From JBALVT01 sp036960305 (GTDB lineage Bacteria; Pseudomonadota; Gammaproteobacteria; Pseudomonadales; Halieaceae), in assembly GCA_036960305.1 (NCBI GenBank), contig JBALWA010000003.1, positions 152,196 to 216,195 on the forward strand: DNA of 64,000 nucleotides, given 5' to 3'. The notes beneath the pieces were generated by a model that was given only the letters and a program-made list of their open reading frames with translations, did no database searches and had not been told where the DNA came from. The position numbers and the translations under genes were made by a program. This document shows positions 1 to 7,391 of the stretch, piece by piece. Position 1 is the stretch's first letter, and each line of letters begins with the position of its first letter.

Positions 1-253
1 CGCCTTTATCGTAGTTGAGAGTACCGTCGTCAAGGTTGCCACTTCTGCCATATTCTATGCGCTCACCACCGTGGGCGGGAGACACGACTTTCGGATCGGT
101 GTCCTCGGTGCGCAGGCGCAGACCGTAAGCTGCCTCAAGATCAAACAGGACTTCGACACCCGTATTCGGATCACGATAATCCCAGGCCGCGGCCGTAGAC
201 GGGAGCAGCACAAAGCCCAGTGCGAGAGCGGCTAGCGGTCGCTGTATCATCAT
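1..253 (-). CDS. DUF1302 family outer-membrane protein, N-terminal part (cut by window edge)
   Basis: The visible 84 codons start at one of two adjacent ATGs (253 or 250), just downstream of a GGAG-type ribosome-binding site. They encode a signal peptide (hydrophobic run, then STAAA before the mature WDY start), then a segment with the pattern DDGTLNYDKG. This N-terminal pattern is typical of DUF1302 proteins, long predicted beta-barrel proteins often encoded with DUF1329 partners in aromatic or steroid catabolic clusters. The rest of the gene lies left of the window, so the barrel itself cannot be checked. Substrate unknown. The lipid and steroid-type genes that follow fit the usual setting of the family. 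Confidence 0.75.
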   Translation of the reverse strand, partial: MMIQRPLAALALGFVLLPSTAAAWDYRDPNTGVEVLFDLEAAYGLRLRTEDTDPKVVSPAHGGERIEYGRSGNLDDGTLNYDKG

Positions 254-450
254 CTTGGGACTACTCCTCGATTCATCCAGACAGACAGGGGAGTCATTAA
301 CACCCTGTCACACGGTATATTCGGCCACTAGGGGTTCAGTATAGTTGCTCATATCGACTAGTAAAGTGAATGGCTCGGGGAGGGTTCGAAAAAGTTGAGG
401 TCCCTGCCCCGGTCAAGGGTGCGAGACAGACTGCCAACAACTGCCTGCCC

Positions 451-1899
451 CTACTTCTTCGATGTTTTGCGGCGACGCCCGGCTTTGGTGAGCAGACCCG
501 CAGCCTCCTCCAGTTCAATCAGCGAGTCTTCCATGTAGTCAATCAGGCGCTGAACGTGTGGGACGGATTTACGACAGGCGACGATTCCAAAATCCAGGTT
601 TTTGAAATTACTGACCAGGGTGAAGTTAACGGCACTACCGTCGAAGGGAATAGAAACCGGATAAATACCGTCCAAACGGGCACCATTCCAGTAACGCCGC
701 TCGCGGGGGCCAGGCACATTGGACACGACAGTGCTGAACCCCGGAAAGCGGCTACCCTGGCCGGTAAGCTGGGTAAGTAGCATCGGCGCCTGGCTTATTC
801 CCGAGTACACCGCAATTTCGCCGCTGCTCATACCCCGTAACATGTCCTTGGCGGCATCCATGGATGCCTTGATTCTGCGCAGTCGTTTTTCCGGGTCTTT
901 GATGTTTGTGGCGAGATCAGCTACCACCATTCCCGCGGCATTCGCTGAATCAACATCGCCAGTTGCACGCAGTGATACAGGGGCCATGGCCTTCAGCGAC
1001 ACCTTTGGCAACGCCCTTTGATCCAGCAGTTGCTTGCGCAGCGCGCCCGCGCACATGGCCAATACAGTGTCATTGAGCGTGCAATCGTAGGCTTTTCCCA
1101 CCGAACGCACCCGCTCAAAGGACCAGGATTGGGCGACGAAGCGGCGTGCACCACTAAGCTGGGTGCTGAAGGCATTGTTCGGGATACGGTGGAAGGGAAT
1201 GGCCATGGTGCTCTTCTTACCCATCCAGATAGCCGCTGATTCACGCATCGCCTTGGCAATATTGACGGTGCTGCCCAACTGTTCTCGCAGCACATCAGCA
1301 ACCGCTTTGATTTCATTTTCACTGGGATTGATATTTTTTGCGTTGTCTCCCGCGAGACTACGCTTGAATTCCTCATGAGCCTGGGCGGAAAGTGGCGATA
1401 TCTTGAGCCGGCTCCTGGCATTGGTTGAATACATGCTACTCATCAAGCGCAAGGCACCGACGCCATCAATCGCGCAGTGGTGCGCCTTTAAGTAGGTGGC
1501 AAACTGTCGATTAGGCAAGCCTTCAATTAAGTGCATTTCCCACAGGGGGTGGGATCGATCCAGTAACTGGCCGTGCAGCTGCGAGATAAGCGTAAACAGT
1601 TCACGGTAGCGACCCGGCTTGGGAAGTGCGGAATGGCGAACGTGATACTCCATGTCCAGGTCGTCCTCATCTTCCCAGCGAATCTTACCAGCAACCCCCA
1701 GGGGGCCCATTTTCAGTTTCTCACCAAAGGGGCGCCGCAGTTCACCGTCATACCGGAGTATCTCGCCCAGCTTTGACAGAAAAGTGGTGTCGTCCACATC
1801 CTTGGGCAGCGTAAACAAATTCAGCCCGCCCACATGCATAGGTACCCGGCTTGATTCCATGATCAGGAAAAAGGCGTCAGTTATTGGCATATTTCGCAC
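451..1899 (-). CDS. wax ester synthase/diacylglycerol acyltransferase (WS/DGAT)
   Basis: Bifunctional acyltransferase that would join acyl-CoA to a fatty alcohol or diacylglycerol, giving storage wax ester or triacylglycerol. The 482-residue product has the usual family length. It shows the catalytic HHxxxDG motif as HHCAIDG at residues 140-146, the conserved PLW just before it (118-120) and the LNDTVLA block in the second half. The C-terminus is basic. The start is GTG at 1899, preceded by GAGGAG eight bases upstream; the ATG nine bases further in lies too far from that site. It is divergent from the sulfatase at 2110. A broken second WS/DGAT start lies at 13727-13822. Confidence 0.92.
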   Translation of the reverse strand: MRNMPITDAFFLIMESSRVPMHVGGLNLFTLPKDVDDTTFLSKLGEILRYDGELRRPFGEKLKMGPLGVAGKIRWEDEDDLDMEYHVRHSALPKPGRYRELFTLISQLHGQLLDRSHPLWEMHLIEGLPNRQFATYLKAHHCAIDGVGALRLMSSMYSTNARSRLKISPLSAQAHEEFKRSLAGDNAKNINPSENEIKAVADVLREQLGSTVNIAKAMRESAAIWMGKKSTMAIPFHRIPNNAFSTQLSGARRFVAQSWSFERVRSVGKAYDCTLNDTVLAMCAGALRKQLLDQRALPKVSLKAMAPVSLRATGDVDSANAAGMVVADLATNIKDPEKRLRRIKASMDAAKDMLRGMSSGEIAVYSGISQAPMLLTQLTGQGSRFPGFSTVVSNVPGPRERRYWNGARLDGIYPVSIPFDGSAVNFTLVSNFKNLDFGIVACRKSVPHVQRLIDYMEDSLIELEEAAGLLTKAGRRRKTSKK

Positions 1900-2018
1900 T
1901 CTGGGTACTCCTCTAAAGTGATTAATGGAACCACTATCATGAATCGGCTACCTATAAACTAGCATATAGAATCGGTGCCCGAGGAAAATCCGTCCAGATT
2001 TTTGGTACAGCAACTCTC

Positions 2019-2030
2019 TTTTCCGGAAAA
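2019..2030. promoter_or_regulatory. 12-bp palindrome between divergent WS/DGAT and sulfatase genes
   Basis: TTTTCCGGAAAA is a perfect 12-base palindrome in the 210-base divergent intergenic region. It sits about 80 bases before the sulfatase start and 120 before the WS/DGAT start. No -35/-10 pair with good spacing was recognised next to it. It could be an operator, but short palindromes of this kind also arise by chance. Confidence 0.25.
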
Positions 2031-2109
2031 AAACGTAGATCTTGGGCTATGATCAGTACACTGTGAATTGAATGAACACATGCAATCCTGTACCTGGAGA
2101 TTAGAACCA

Positions 2110-3561
2110 ATGAGTGGATGGAAATCATTAGTGGTGGTAGCCATAACTGCACTGCAGTTGTTACTCCCTGGCACAGTGTGGGCCAAAGACAAACCCAATA
2201 TTGTGTTGGTCTTTTTGGATAATTTCGGATGGGGGGAGCCGGGTTTCAATGGCGGCGGCATCATTCGAGGCACGGCTACGCCCAGGATGGATAGTCTGGC
2301 CACCGAAGGTCTGCGCTTGACTAACTTTAATGTCGAAGTCCAATGCACGCCTTCCCGTTCCGCCATCATGACCGGTCGGTATGCAATTCGAAGTGGCAAT
2401 GGCGTCGCGCCTCTGGGCGAAGGCGTTTACGGCCTTGTGCAATGGGAAGTCACGATGGCCGAGATGCTCTCGGATGCAGGCTACAATACTGCTATTTTTG
2501 GGAAATGGCACCTGGGTCGTACAGAGGGCAGATTCCCGACCGACCAGGGCTTCGACGAATGGTATGGCGTGCCGAACTCAACGGACGAATCAGCGTACAC
2601 AGCCCTGGAAGGCTTCGCTCAGAGTGGCGTAGAAGAAAGCTATGTGATGGAGGCACGAAAGGGCCAGAAGCCAAAGAAAGTGAAACCGTACAGGCTGGAT
2701 TATCGCCCACTTATTGATGGCGATCTCACAGACAAGGCGATCGATTTCATGAAGCGGCAGGCGAAAACTGACACCCCATTCTTCCTTTATCTTCCCTACA
2801 CGGCAACCCATTACCCGACACGTCCACATCCTGAATTCGCCGGCAAGACTGGGAATGGCAGCTGGGCGGATCTCCTGCTACAGATCGACACGTACACTGG
2901 CAGATTACTGGATACGATCGATGAACTTGGCATTCGTGATAACACAATCTTCATTTTTACTGCCGATAACGGACCAGAGGCAACAGCACACGGAAACGTC
3001 ACACTCACCGTTGAAACCGCAAGTCCGGGATCGGCCGGCCCCTGGCGCGGCACCTTGTTTACAGGTTTCGAAGGCGCTCTGAGAGTTCCTTTCGTCATGC
3101 GGTGGCCTGACAAAATCCCAGCAGGATCAGCGAGCGATGAAATCGTGCACGAGATGGACCTGTTCCCAAGCCTGGCGCGCATTGCCGGAGGCAAGGTGCC
3201 AGACGACCGGATCATTGACGGAATCGACATGTCCAAATTTTTCCTCGGTAAGCAGGAAGAGTCTGGCCGAGAAGGCGTCATTGTCTACATGGGGAATGAT
3301 ATTTACGGTGTTAAATGGCGCAATTGGAAAGTGAACTTCAAGGAATTGGATTCGGTCTTCAGCAAGACAGCGGAGTACGGGATGCCGCGGGTCTACAATC
3401 TACTTGCTGATCCACAGGAGCGCGAAAATGTGCTCTTTCCCAACACCTGGGTGCCGAAGGCGGCCCTTGGCCAACTGGCTGAACATGCAGCTTCGCTCAA
3501 GGAGAACCCTCCCATCGGACCCGGGACATTGGACCCCTATATACCTGCCAGTGAAAACTGA
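2110..3561 (+). CDS. secreted arylsulfatase (sulfatase family)
   Basis: Sulfate ester hydrolase of the alkaline-phosphatase-like superfamily, predicted periplasmic. From the ATG at 2110 the product is 483 residues with a clear signal peptide (MSGWKSLVVV to VWA). The earlier in-frame ATG at 2068 would bury this signal, and 2110 has GGAG ten bases upstream. The sulfatase signature CTPSR lies at residues 79-83; its Cys would be converted to formylglycine by a maturase. Metal-binding residues appear as LDN near 36-38 and TADNG in the second half. The substrate is unknown. A second sulfatase is encoded at 27667-29235. Confidence 0.9.
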   Translation: MSGWKSLVVVAITALQLLLPGTVWAKDKPNIVLVFLDNFGWGEPGFNGGGIIRGTATPRMDSLATEGLRLTNFNVEVQCTPSRSAIMTGRYAIRSGNGVAPLGEGVYGLVQWEVTMAEMLSDAGYNTAIFGKWHLGRTEGRFPTDQGFDEWYGVPNSTDESAYTALEGFAQSGVEESYVMEARKGQKPKKVKPYRLDYRPLIDGDLTDKAIDFMKRQAKTDTPFFLYLPYTATHYPTRPHPEFAGKTGNGSWADLLLQIDTYTGRLLDTIDELGIRDNTIFIFTADNGPEATAHGNVTLTVETASPGSAGPWRGTLFTGFEGALRVPFVMRWPDKIPAGSASDEIVHEMDLFPSLARIAGGKVPDDRIIDGIDMSKFFLGKQEESGREGVIVYMGNDIYGVKWRNWKVNFKELDSVFSKTAEYGMPRVYNLLADPQERENVLFPNTWVPKAALGQLAEHAASLKENPPIGPGTLDPYIPASEN

Positions 3562-3583
3562 GCGGAGATAATTTAAGAACCTA

Positions 3584-3635
3584 CAGTGACGTTAATGTAT
3601 CACTGAACAACCTGGCGGCCCTATGCACGCAGGGC
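3584..3635. terminator. possible bidirectional hairpin region between convergent genes
   Basis: The 95-base gap between the convergent sulfatase and ferritin-like genes contains two inverted repeats: CAGTGA/TCACTG with a 10-base loop (3584-3605) and GCCCT/AGGGC with an 8-base loop (3618-3635). Neither is followed by a T-tract on either strand, so this is a weak terminator candidate, placed where one is expected. Confidence 0.25.
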
Positions 3636-3656
3636 ATTGATATCCCTGCTGTGCTG

Positions 3657-4133
3657 TCAGGGCGCTGGAAAGGGGTACTTCAGCTGACTGATAATCGCGT
3701 CCAGGGAACCCTCTTCTCCGGCAATTTCCTTTTCAATCCAGGAGACAAATGACGCCTCATGGGTAATCATCGACTGCAGGACTTCCTGGTCTTCGGCGGG
3801 GCCCGCTGCTGCAATTTCCTCGAAACGCCCAAGGAACTGATCAACCAATGGGCTCAGACCCGTAAGAAATTCAAGCCAACTATTGCCTTGGTAGGCGGCG
3901 ACAATCTCGCCCACCAGTTCATCACCCGCCTCCTCCACAAGCTCATAACCATGCTTCAGTAGAAACGGTCGCAGGCGGGCCTTGGTTTCAGTTTCCAATT
4001 GCAGGACGGTAGCAATATGATATTTTTCTCGCGCATTTTTTGCAATATTCACCAGTGCGAGAAAGGCTTTCTCGCCTAACACCTCGCTCTGGTAAAGCTC
4101 GTGGATGCACGCTGGATATTCGGTGCTGCTCAT
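3657..4133 (-). CDS. small ferritin-like helical protein of unknown function
   Basis: The 158-residue product is almost entirely helical by composition and has no signal peptide. Acidic and His residues are spaced as in ferritin-like four-helix bundles: SEVLGE near residue 20, EKYH and QLETE in helix two, and ITHEASFVSWIEKE near 125-140. It might bind a di-iron centre or only share the fold. A good ribosome-binding site (GAGGAG) precedes the ATG. It lies downstream of and in line with the Baeyer-Villiger monooxygenase-like gene, with a 31-base gap, so the two are probably cotranscribed. I do not recognise a named family. Confidence 0.65.
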   Translation of the reverse strand: MSSTEYPACIHELYQSEVLGEKAFLALVNIAKNAREKYHIATVLQLETETKARLRPFLLKHGYELVEEAGDELVGEIVAAYQGNSWLEFLTGLSPLVDQFLGRFEEIAAAGPAEDQEVLQSMITHEASFVSWIEKEIAGEEGSLDAIISQLKYPFPAP

Positions 4134-4164
4134 GGTGTATCTCCTCTATCGTAAGACCCTAGGC

Positions 4165-5772
4165 CTATGTCAATTTGAAACCCTCATAACCGTTGCTTGC
4201 GACGTCCTTACATTTTTGTACGTAGACAGGAAAGCCGGCTACGTAGGGTAAATAGACCCTGGCCTTACCCGGTACGTTCGCGCCATTGTAAAATGATTTT
4301 TCCTGGGGGAACAATGTCGTATTCGCGACTTCCTGCACGTGCTCTACCCAGGCGCTCTCGGCCGCGGGTTCTGCTTCGACAGTATGCTTGCCGGTCTCCC
4401 GCATATGGATGATGCAATCCCCAATCCATTCCACGTGATGTTCGGTTGATTTTATGACATTAGTAAAAGCCGTCGAGCTGCCGGGTCCGGCGGCAACTAT
4501 AAACAGATTAGGAAAGCCCGATACCTGCAAGCCCAGATAGGTATCAGCCCCCTCGCTCCATCTTTGCTTGAGCGTATCGCCGTTGACCCCGCGGATATCG
4601 ATGCGTGTCAGCGCACCGGTCATGGCATCGAAACCTGTAGCACTGACAATTGCGTCGTAGGGCCTCTCACCCGCGGGGGTTTCGATGCCCACCGCGGTGA
4701 AACCCTGCAGGGGGAATTCGTTGATATCTACCAAGCTGACATTATCGCGGTTATAGGTTTCGTAATAATTGGTTCCCACGCAAAGCCGTTTCGACCCCAC
4801 TACGCCCCTGGACATCAATATTGAAGCAATCGCGGGATCTTTCACCACACTGGCAATTTTTCCCCGGATGAATTCCGCGACCTCATGATTGGTCGCCGGA
4901 TCAAACATGATGTCCGCATAGGCGTACAGGAATATAAAGCCACCTACTGCCCAGGCCTTTTCCAGTCGGCTTTTCCGTTGTTCAAGGCTGTGTTCCGCCA
5001 TCAGTGTTTCTTCCTGGATATACTTCGCGCCCAGGGCAAAATGCATCTCTTTGGCTCGTGTCCTCAAAGTGGCGTAATCTGCCTTGACCGAAGTGCGTTC
5101 TTCGGTGCTCAAAGGCCTGTTATGGGCCGGGACCACGTATGCAGGTGTGCGCTGATAGACCGTCAAACTATCGGCTTGCTCGGCGATCAAGGGGATACTC
5201 TGGACTGCAGAAGAGCCGGTTCCGATAACAGCAACCCGCTGCCCGGTAAAATCCACGCCCTCGTGGGGCCAGTATCCCGTGTAGTAAATGTCACCCTGAA
5301 ACTGGTCTTGCCCTGGAAATTTCGGTTTTAAGGGGACCGATAGCGGGCCGCTGGCCGCCACCAAAAATTGCGCAGTACAAGTCTGGCCGTTCTCCATTTC
5401 CACTGACCATTGGTGGGCTTCAGCATTAAAATGGGCCCCCGTAACCCGGGTGTCAAACTGAATATCGGAGCGCAGATCAAAGCGTTCTGCAACATGGTTG
5501 ATGTAACGAAGAATTTCAGGCTGGGTGGCGTAGCGCTCGGACCAATCCCATTCCTGTTGTAATTCTTCATCAAATTCATAGGAATATTCTATGCTTTCTA
5601 CATCACAACGGGCGCCGGGGTAACGATTCCAGTACCAGGTGCCCCCAACATCACCCCCCGCTTCGATGACTTTTACCGACAAACCCAGCTCTCTCGCTTT
5701 TATCAGCATGTATAAGCCGGAGAACCCGGCGCCGATTATCAATACATCGAAATGTTTATTGCGAGTAGTCAT
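4165..5772 (-). CDS. flavin-containing monooxygenase, Baeyer-Villiger type
   Basis: FAD- and NADPH-dependent oxygenase that would insert oxygen next to a ketone to give an ester or lactone. From the ATG at 5772 it has 535 residues. The first nucleotide-binding motif GAGFSG is at 14-19 and the second, GTGSSA, at 184-189. Between them is the BVMO fingerprint region at 158-169 (FQGDIYYTGYWP), where Tyr164 replaces the usual His of FxGxxxHxxxW. An in-frame GTG 27 bases upstream is a possible alternative start; neither has a strong ribosome-binding site. Followed by the small ferritin-like gene. Ketone substrate unknown; steroid or terpenoid ketones would fit the neighbours. Confidence 0.87.
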   Translation of the reverse strand: MTTRNKHFDVLIIGAGFSGLYMLIKARELGLSVKVIEAGGDVGGTWYWNRYPGARCDVESIEYSYEFDEELQQEWDWSERYATQPEILRYINHVAERFDLRSDIQFDTRVTGAHFNAEAHQWSVEMENGQTCTAQFLVAASGPLSVPLKPKFPGQDQFQGDIYYTGYWPHEGVDFTGQRVAVIGTGSSAVQSIPLIAEQADSLTVYQRTPAYVVPAHNRPLSTEERTSVKADYATLRTRAKEMHFALGAKYIQEETLMAEHSLEQRKSRLEKAWAVGGFIFLYAYADIMFDPATNHEVAEFIRGKIASVVKDPAIASILMSRGVVGSKRLCVGTNYYETYNRDNVSLVDINEFPLQGFTAVGIETPAGERPYDAIVSATGFDAMTGALTRIDIRGVNGDTLKQRWSEGADTYLGLQVSGFPNLFIVAAGPGSSTAFTNVIKSTEHHVEWIGDCIIHMRETGKHTVEAEPAAESAWVEHVQEVANTTLFPQEKSFYNGANVPGKARVYLPYVAGFPVYVQKCKDVASNGYEGFKLT

Positions 5773-5882
5773 AGCTTTATTCTTGTTAGAGCAATTCACT
5801 AGTACTTATAGGCCAAATCGTAGAAAAAGTCATTCCATAACTGGCCCTAACTCCCCACAAGCCTTGTCGCGTCACCGAGTGT

Positions 5883-5906
5883 TAGAAGTTGTAGCGCCCC
5901 TGAAGA
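5883..5906 (-). pseudogene. 24-bp copy of the 3' end of the TonB-receptor gene
   Basis: This stretch is identical to 7393-7416, the last codons of the TonB receptor gene. In the same reading sense it encodes LQGRYNF followed by a stop. No further receptor sequence is seen on either side. It is a relic or a target-site duplicate, and it forms a direct repeat flanking the DUF3089 gene. Confidence 0.75.
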
Positions 5907-6035
5907 AGCCGCCTTCCCCAAAAACTCAGGGGGCAGATAAACGTTATCGTCAGTCAAGAAAGAATCCTAGATATTGAAGTTACAAAAAAGATTTGGGGCG
6001 CCACAGGGTGATCGTACTTTCCGGAAATAAAGAAC

Positions 6036-7223
6036 TCACATTTTCTCGTCTTGAGCTTGGTGCGACCACCAGTTAGCGACACGGTATTTGGCATTGTCCC
6101 GGATGCTTTGGTAATACAACGCGTAGTCCAGACTGTGGTAGTTTCCCGCCCAGCTCTGGCCATCATATAGACCCGTTTCAACATTGTTAGTGTGTAAAAC
6201 ACCGTCGGTACAGCGTGCTGATGCGATGTTCTTCTTTGGAGTGTCTAAAGGCCCCCAAGTTAGACCAGCGGGAACATCCCCTCCCAGCGAATACAAATTG
6301 TATTGATTATGGATAGGCAGTGACCCCGGATTTTCCCCTGAGCTAACCATCTCCTCGTTATAGTTCCAGGACAGCGGATTGACACATAGCCAGCGATCAT
6401 CGTTACGGACATATCGGTCGCCTTCCCAGTTTGGGACACTGTTATCAGCTTGCACACCCTCGCGCCAGGTATCAAACGCGATAACACAATGTACATCGCT
6501 TGCCGTTTCGCAAACATGGATACTGTTGTAGTGCGTAGAGAACAAGTGCTCGTGAACGGTGCCGCCGATGAGATAAGCCGCGACAAGCCTATGGTGCAAC
6601 GTGCTGCCATCTATCTCCTGCTGCAATAACCGTTGCCCATGGAGAGTGCCTTGACTGTGGGAAGCTATAATAAATGGGCTATCATCTGGTATCTGCTGTA
6701 GGAAACTTTGGAATGCCCTGGCGACATCGCGGTAAGCGAAATCGATTGCTGGTGCGCCAATATCAAGGTCGGTTTCAAAATAGGTGGCAATGGATACTTC
6801 CCGGTAATAGGGTGCATAAATCTCACAACAGCCATTGTAGGCGGTAGCTTGATTAGCCATTATCCATTGCCGATTTTCTTCAGTAGCGGTGTTCTTGTCC
6901 AGCGTGCCAATCCAGTGTTCGTTGCTTAAATAGGCAGTGGGATGTATAAAAAAAACGTAGGCGGAATTTTCATTGTGGGAAAGTGCTCTGCCGCCTCCGG
7001 GCATCCAGTCGGCATTATCTTCGGTTCCGGGGTGCGCAATCCAACTTGTTTTTAGCGTGTAATCCGGCGCCCGCTCTGCGTGACCGGGATTAAATTGATG
7101 ATCAGGTCCTGGCATTACAGCGAGGATTAAAAACTTCGCGAACATGCTGTCTTTGAGATAGAAAGTACCGGTAGCACACACGAATATCAGAAGACAAAGA
7201 CCAATTTTTAACACTTTTCTCAT
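6036..7223 (-). CDS. DUF3089 alpha/beta-hydrolase, membrane-anchored
   Basis: The 395-residue product has one N-terminal hydrophobic segment (about 5-20, probably an anchor or uncleaved signal) and then an alpha/beta-hydrolase core. The nucleophile elbow is SHSQGT at 188-193 (Ser190). Sequences around FFIHPTAYL (91-99), the NGCCEIYAPYY block near 130-140 and the C-terminal NYHSLDYALY block are typical of DUF3089 proteins. The family is assigned as lipase or esterase-like without an established substrate. AAGGAAAC precedes the ATG. The gene lies 170 bases downstream of the TonB receptor gene in the same direction and is bracketed by the 24-bp direct repeats. Confidence 0.85.
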   Translation of the reverse strand: MRKVLKIGLCLLIFVCATGTFYLKDSMFAKFLILAVMPGPDHQFNPGHAERAPDYTLKTSWIAHPGTEDNADWMPGGGRALSHNENSAYVFFIHPTAYLSNEHWIGTLDKNTATEENRQWIMANQATAYNGCCEIYAPYYREVSIATYFETDLDIGAPAIDFAYRDVARAFQSFLQQIPDDSPFIIASHSQGTLHGQRLLQQEIDGSTLHHRLVAAYLIGGTVHEHLFSTHYNSIHVCETASDVHCVIAFDTWREGVQADNSVPNWEGDRYVRNDDRWLCVNPLSWNYNEEMVSSGENPGSLPIHNQYNLYSLGGDVPAGLTWGPLDTPKKNIASARCTDGVLHTNNVETGLYDGQSWAGNYHSLDYALYYQSIRDNAKYRVANWWSHQAQDEKM

Positions 7224-7391
7224 TAGCTGTGTTTCCTTAACATATCAACAAAGCAGGCAGTTAAAAAAGGGAAAACAGTAAGGATCTCAGGTGGCGGTCA
7301 GGGCAGTACCCGACGCTCCCGCCCATTTCCCGGTTGACCTTTAAATTGGATACTGCCGAAGCCTATACTTGCCGTTTATTTTTTCGAGTCA

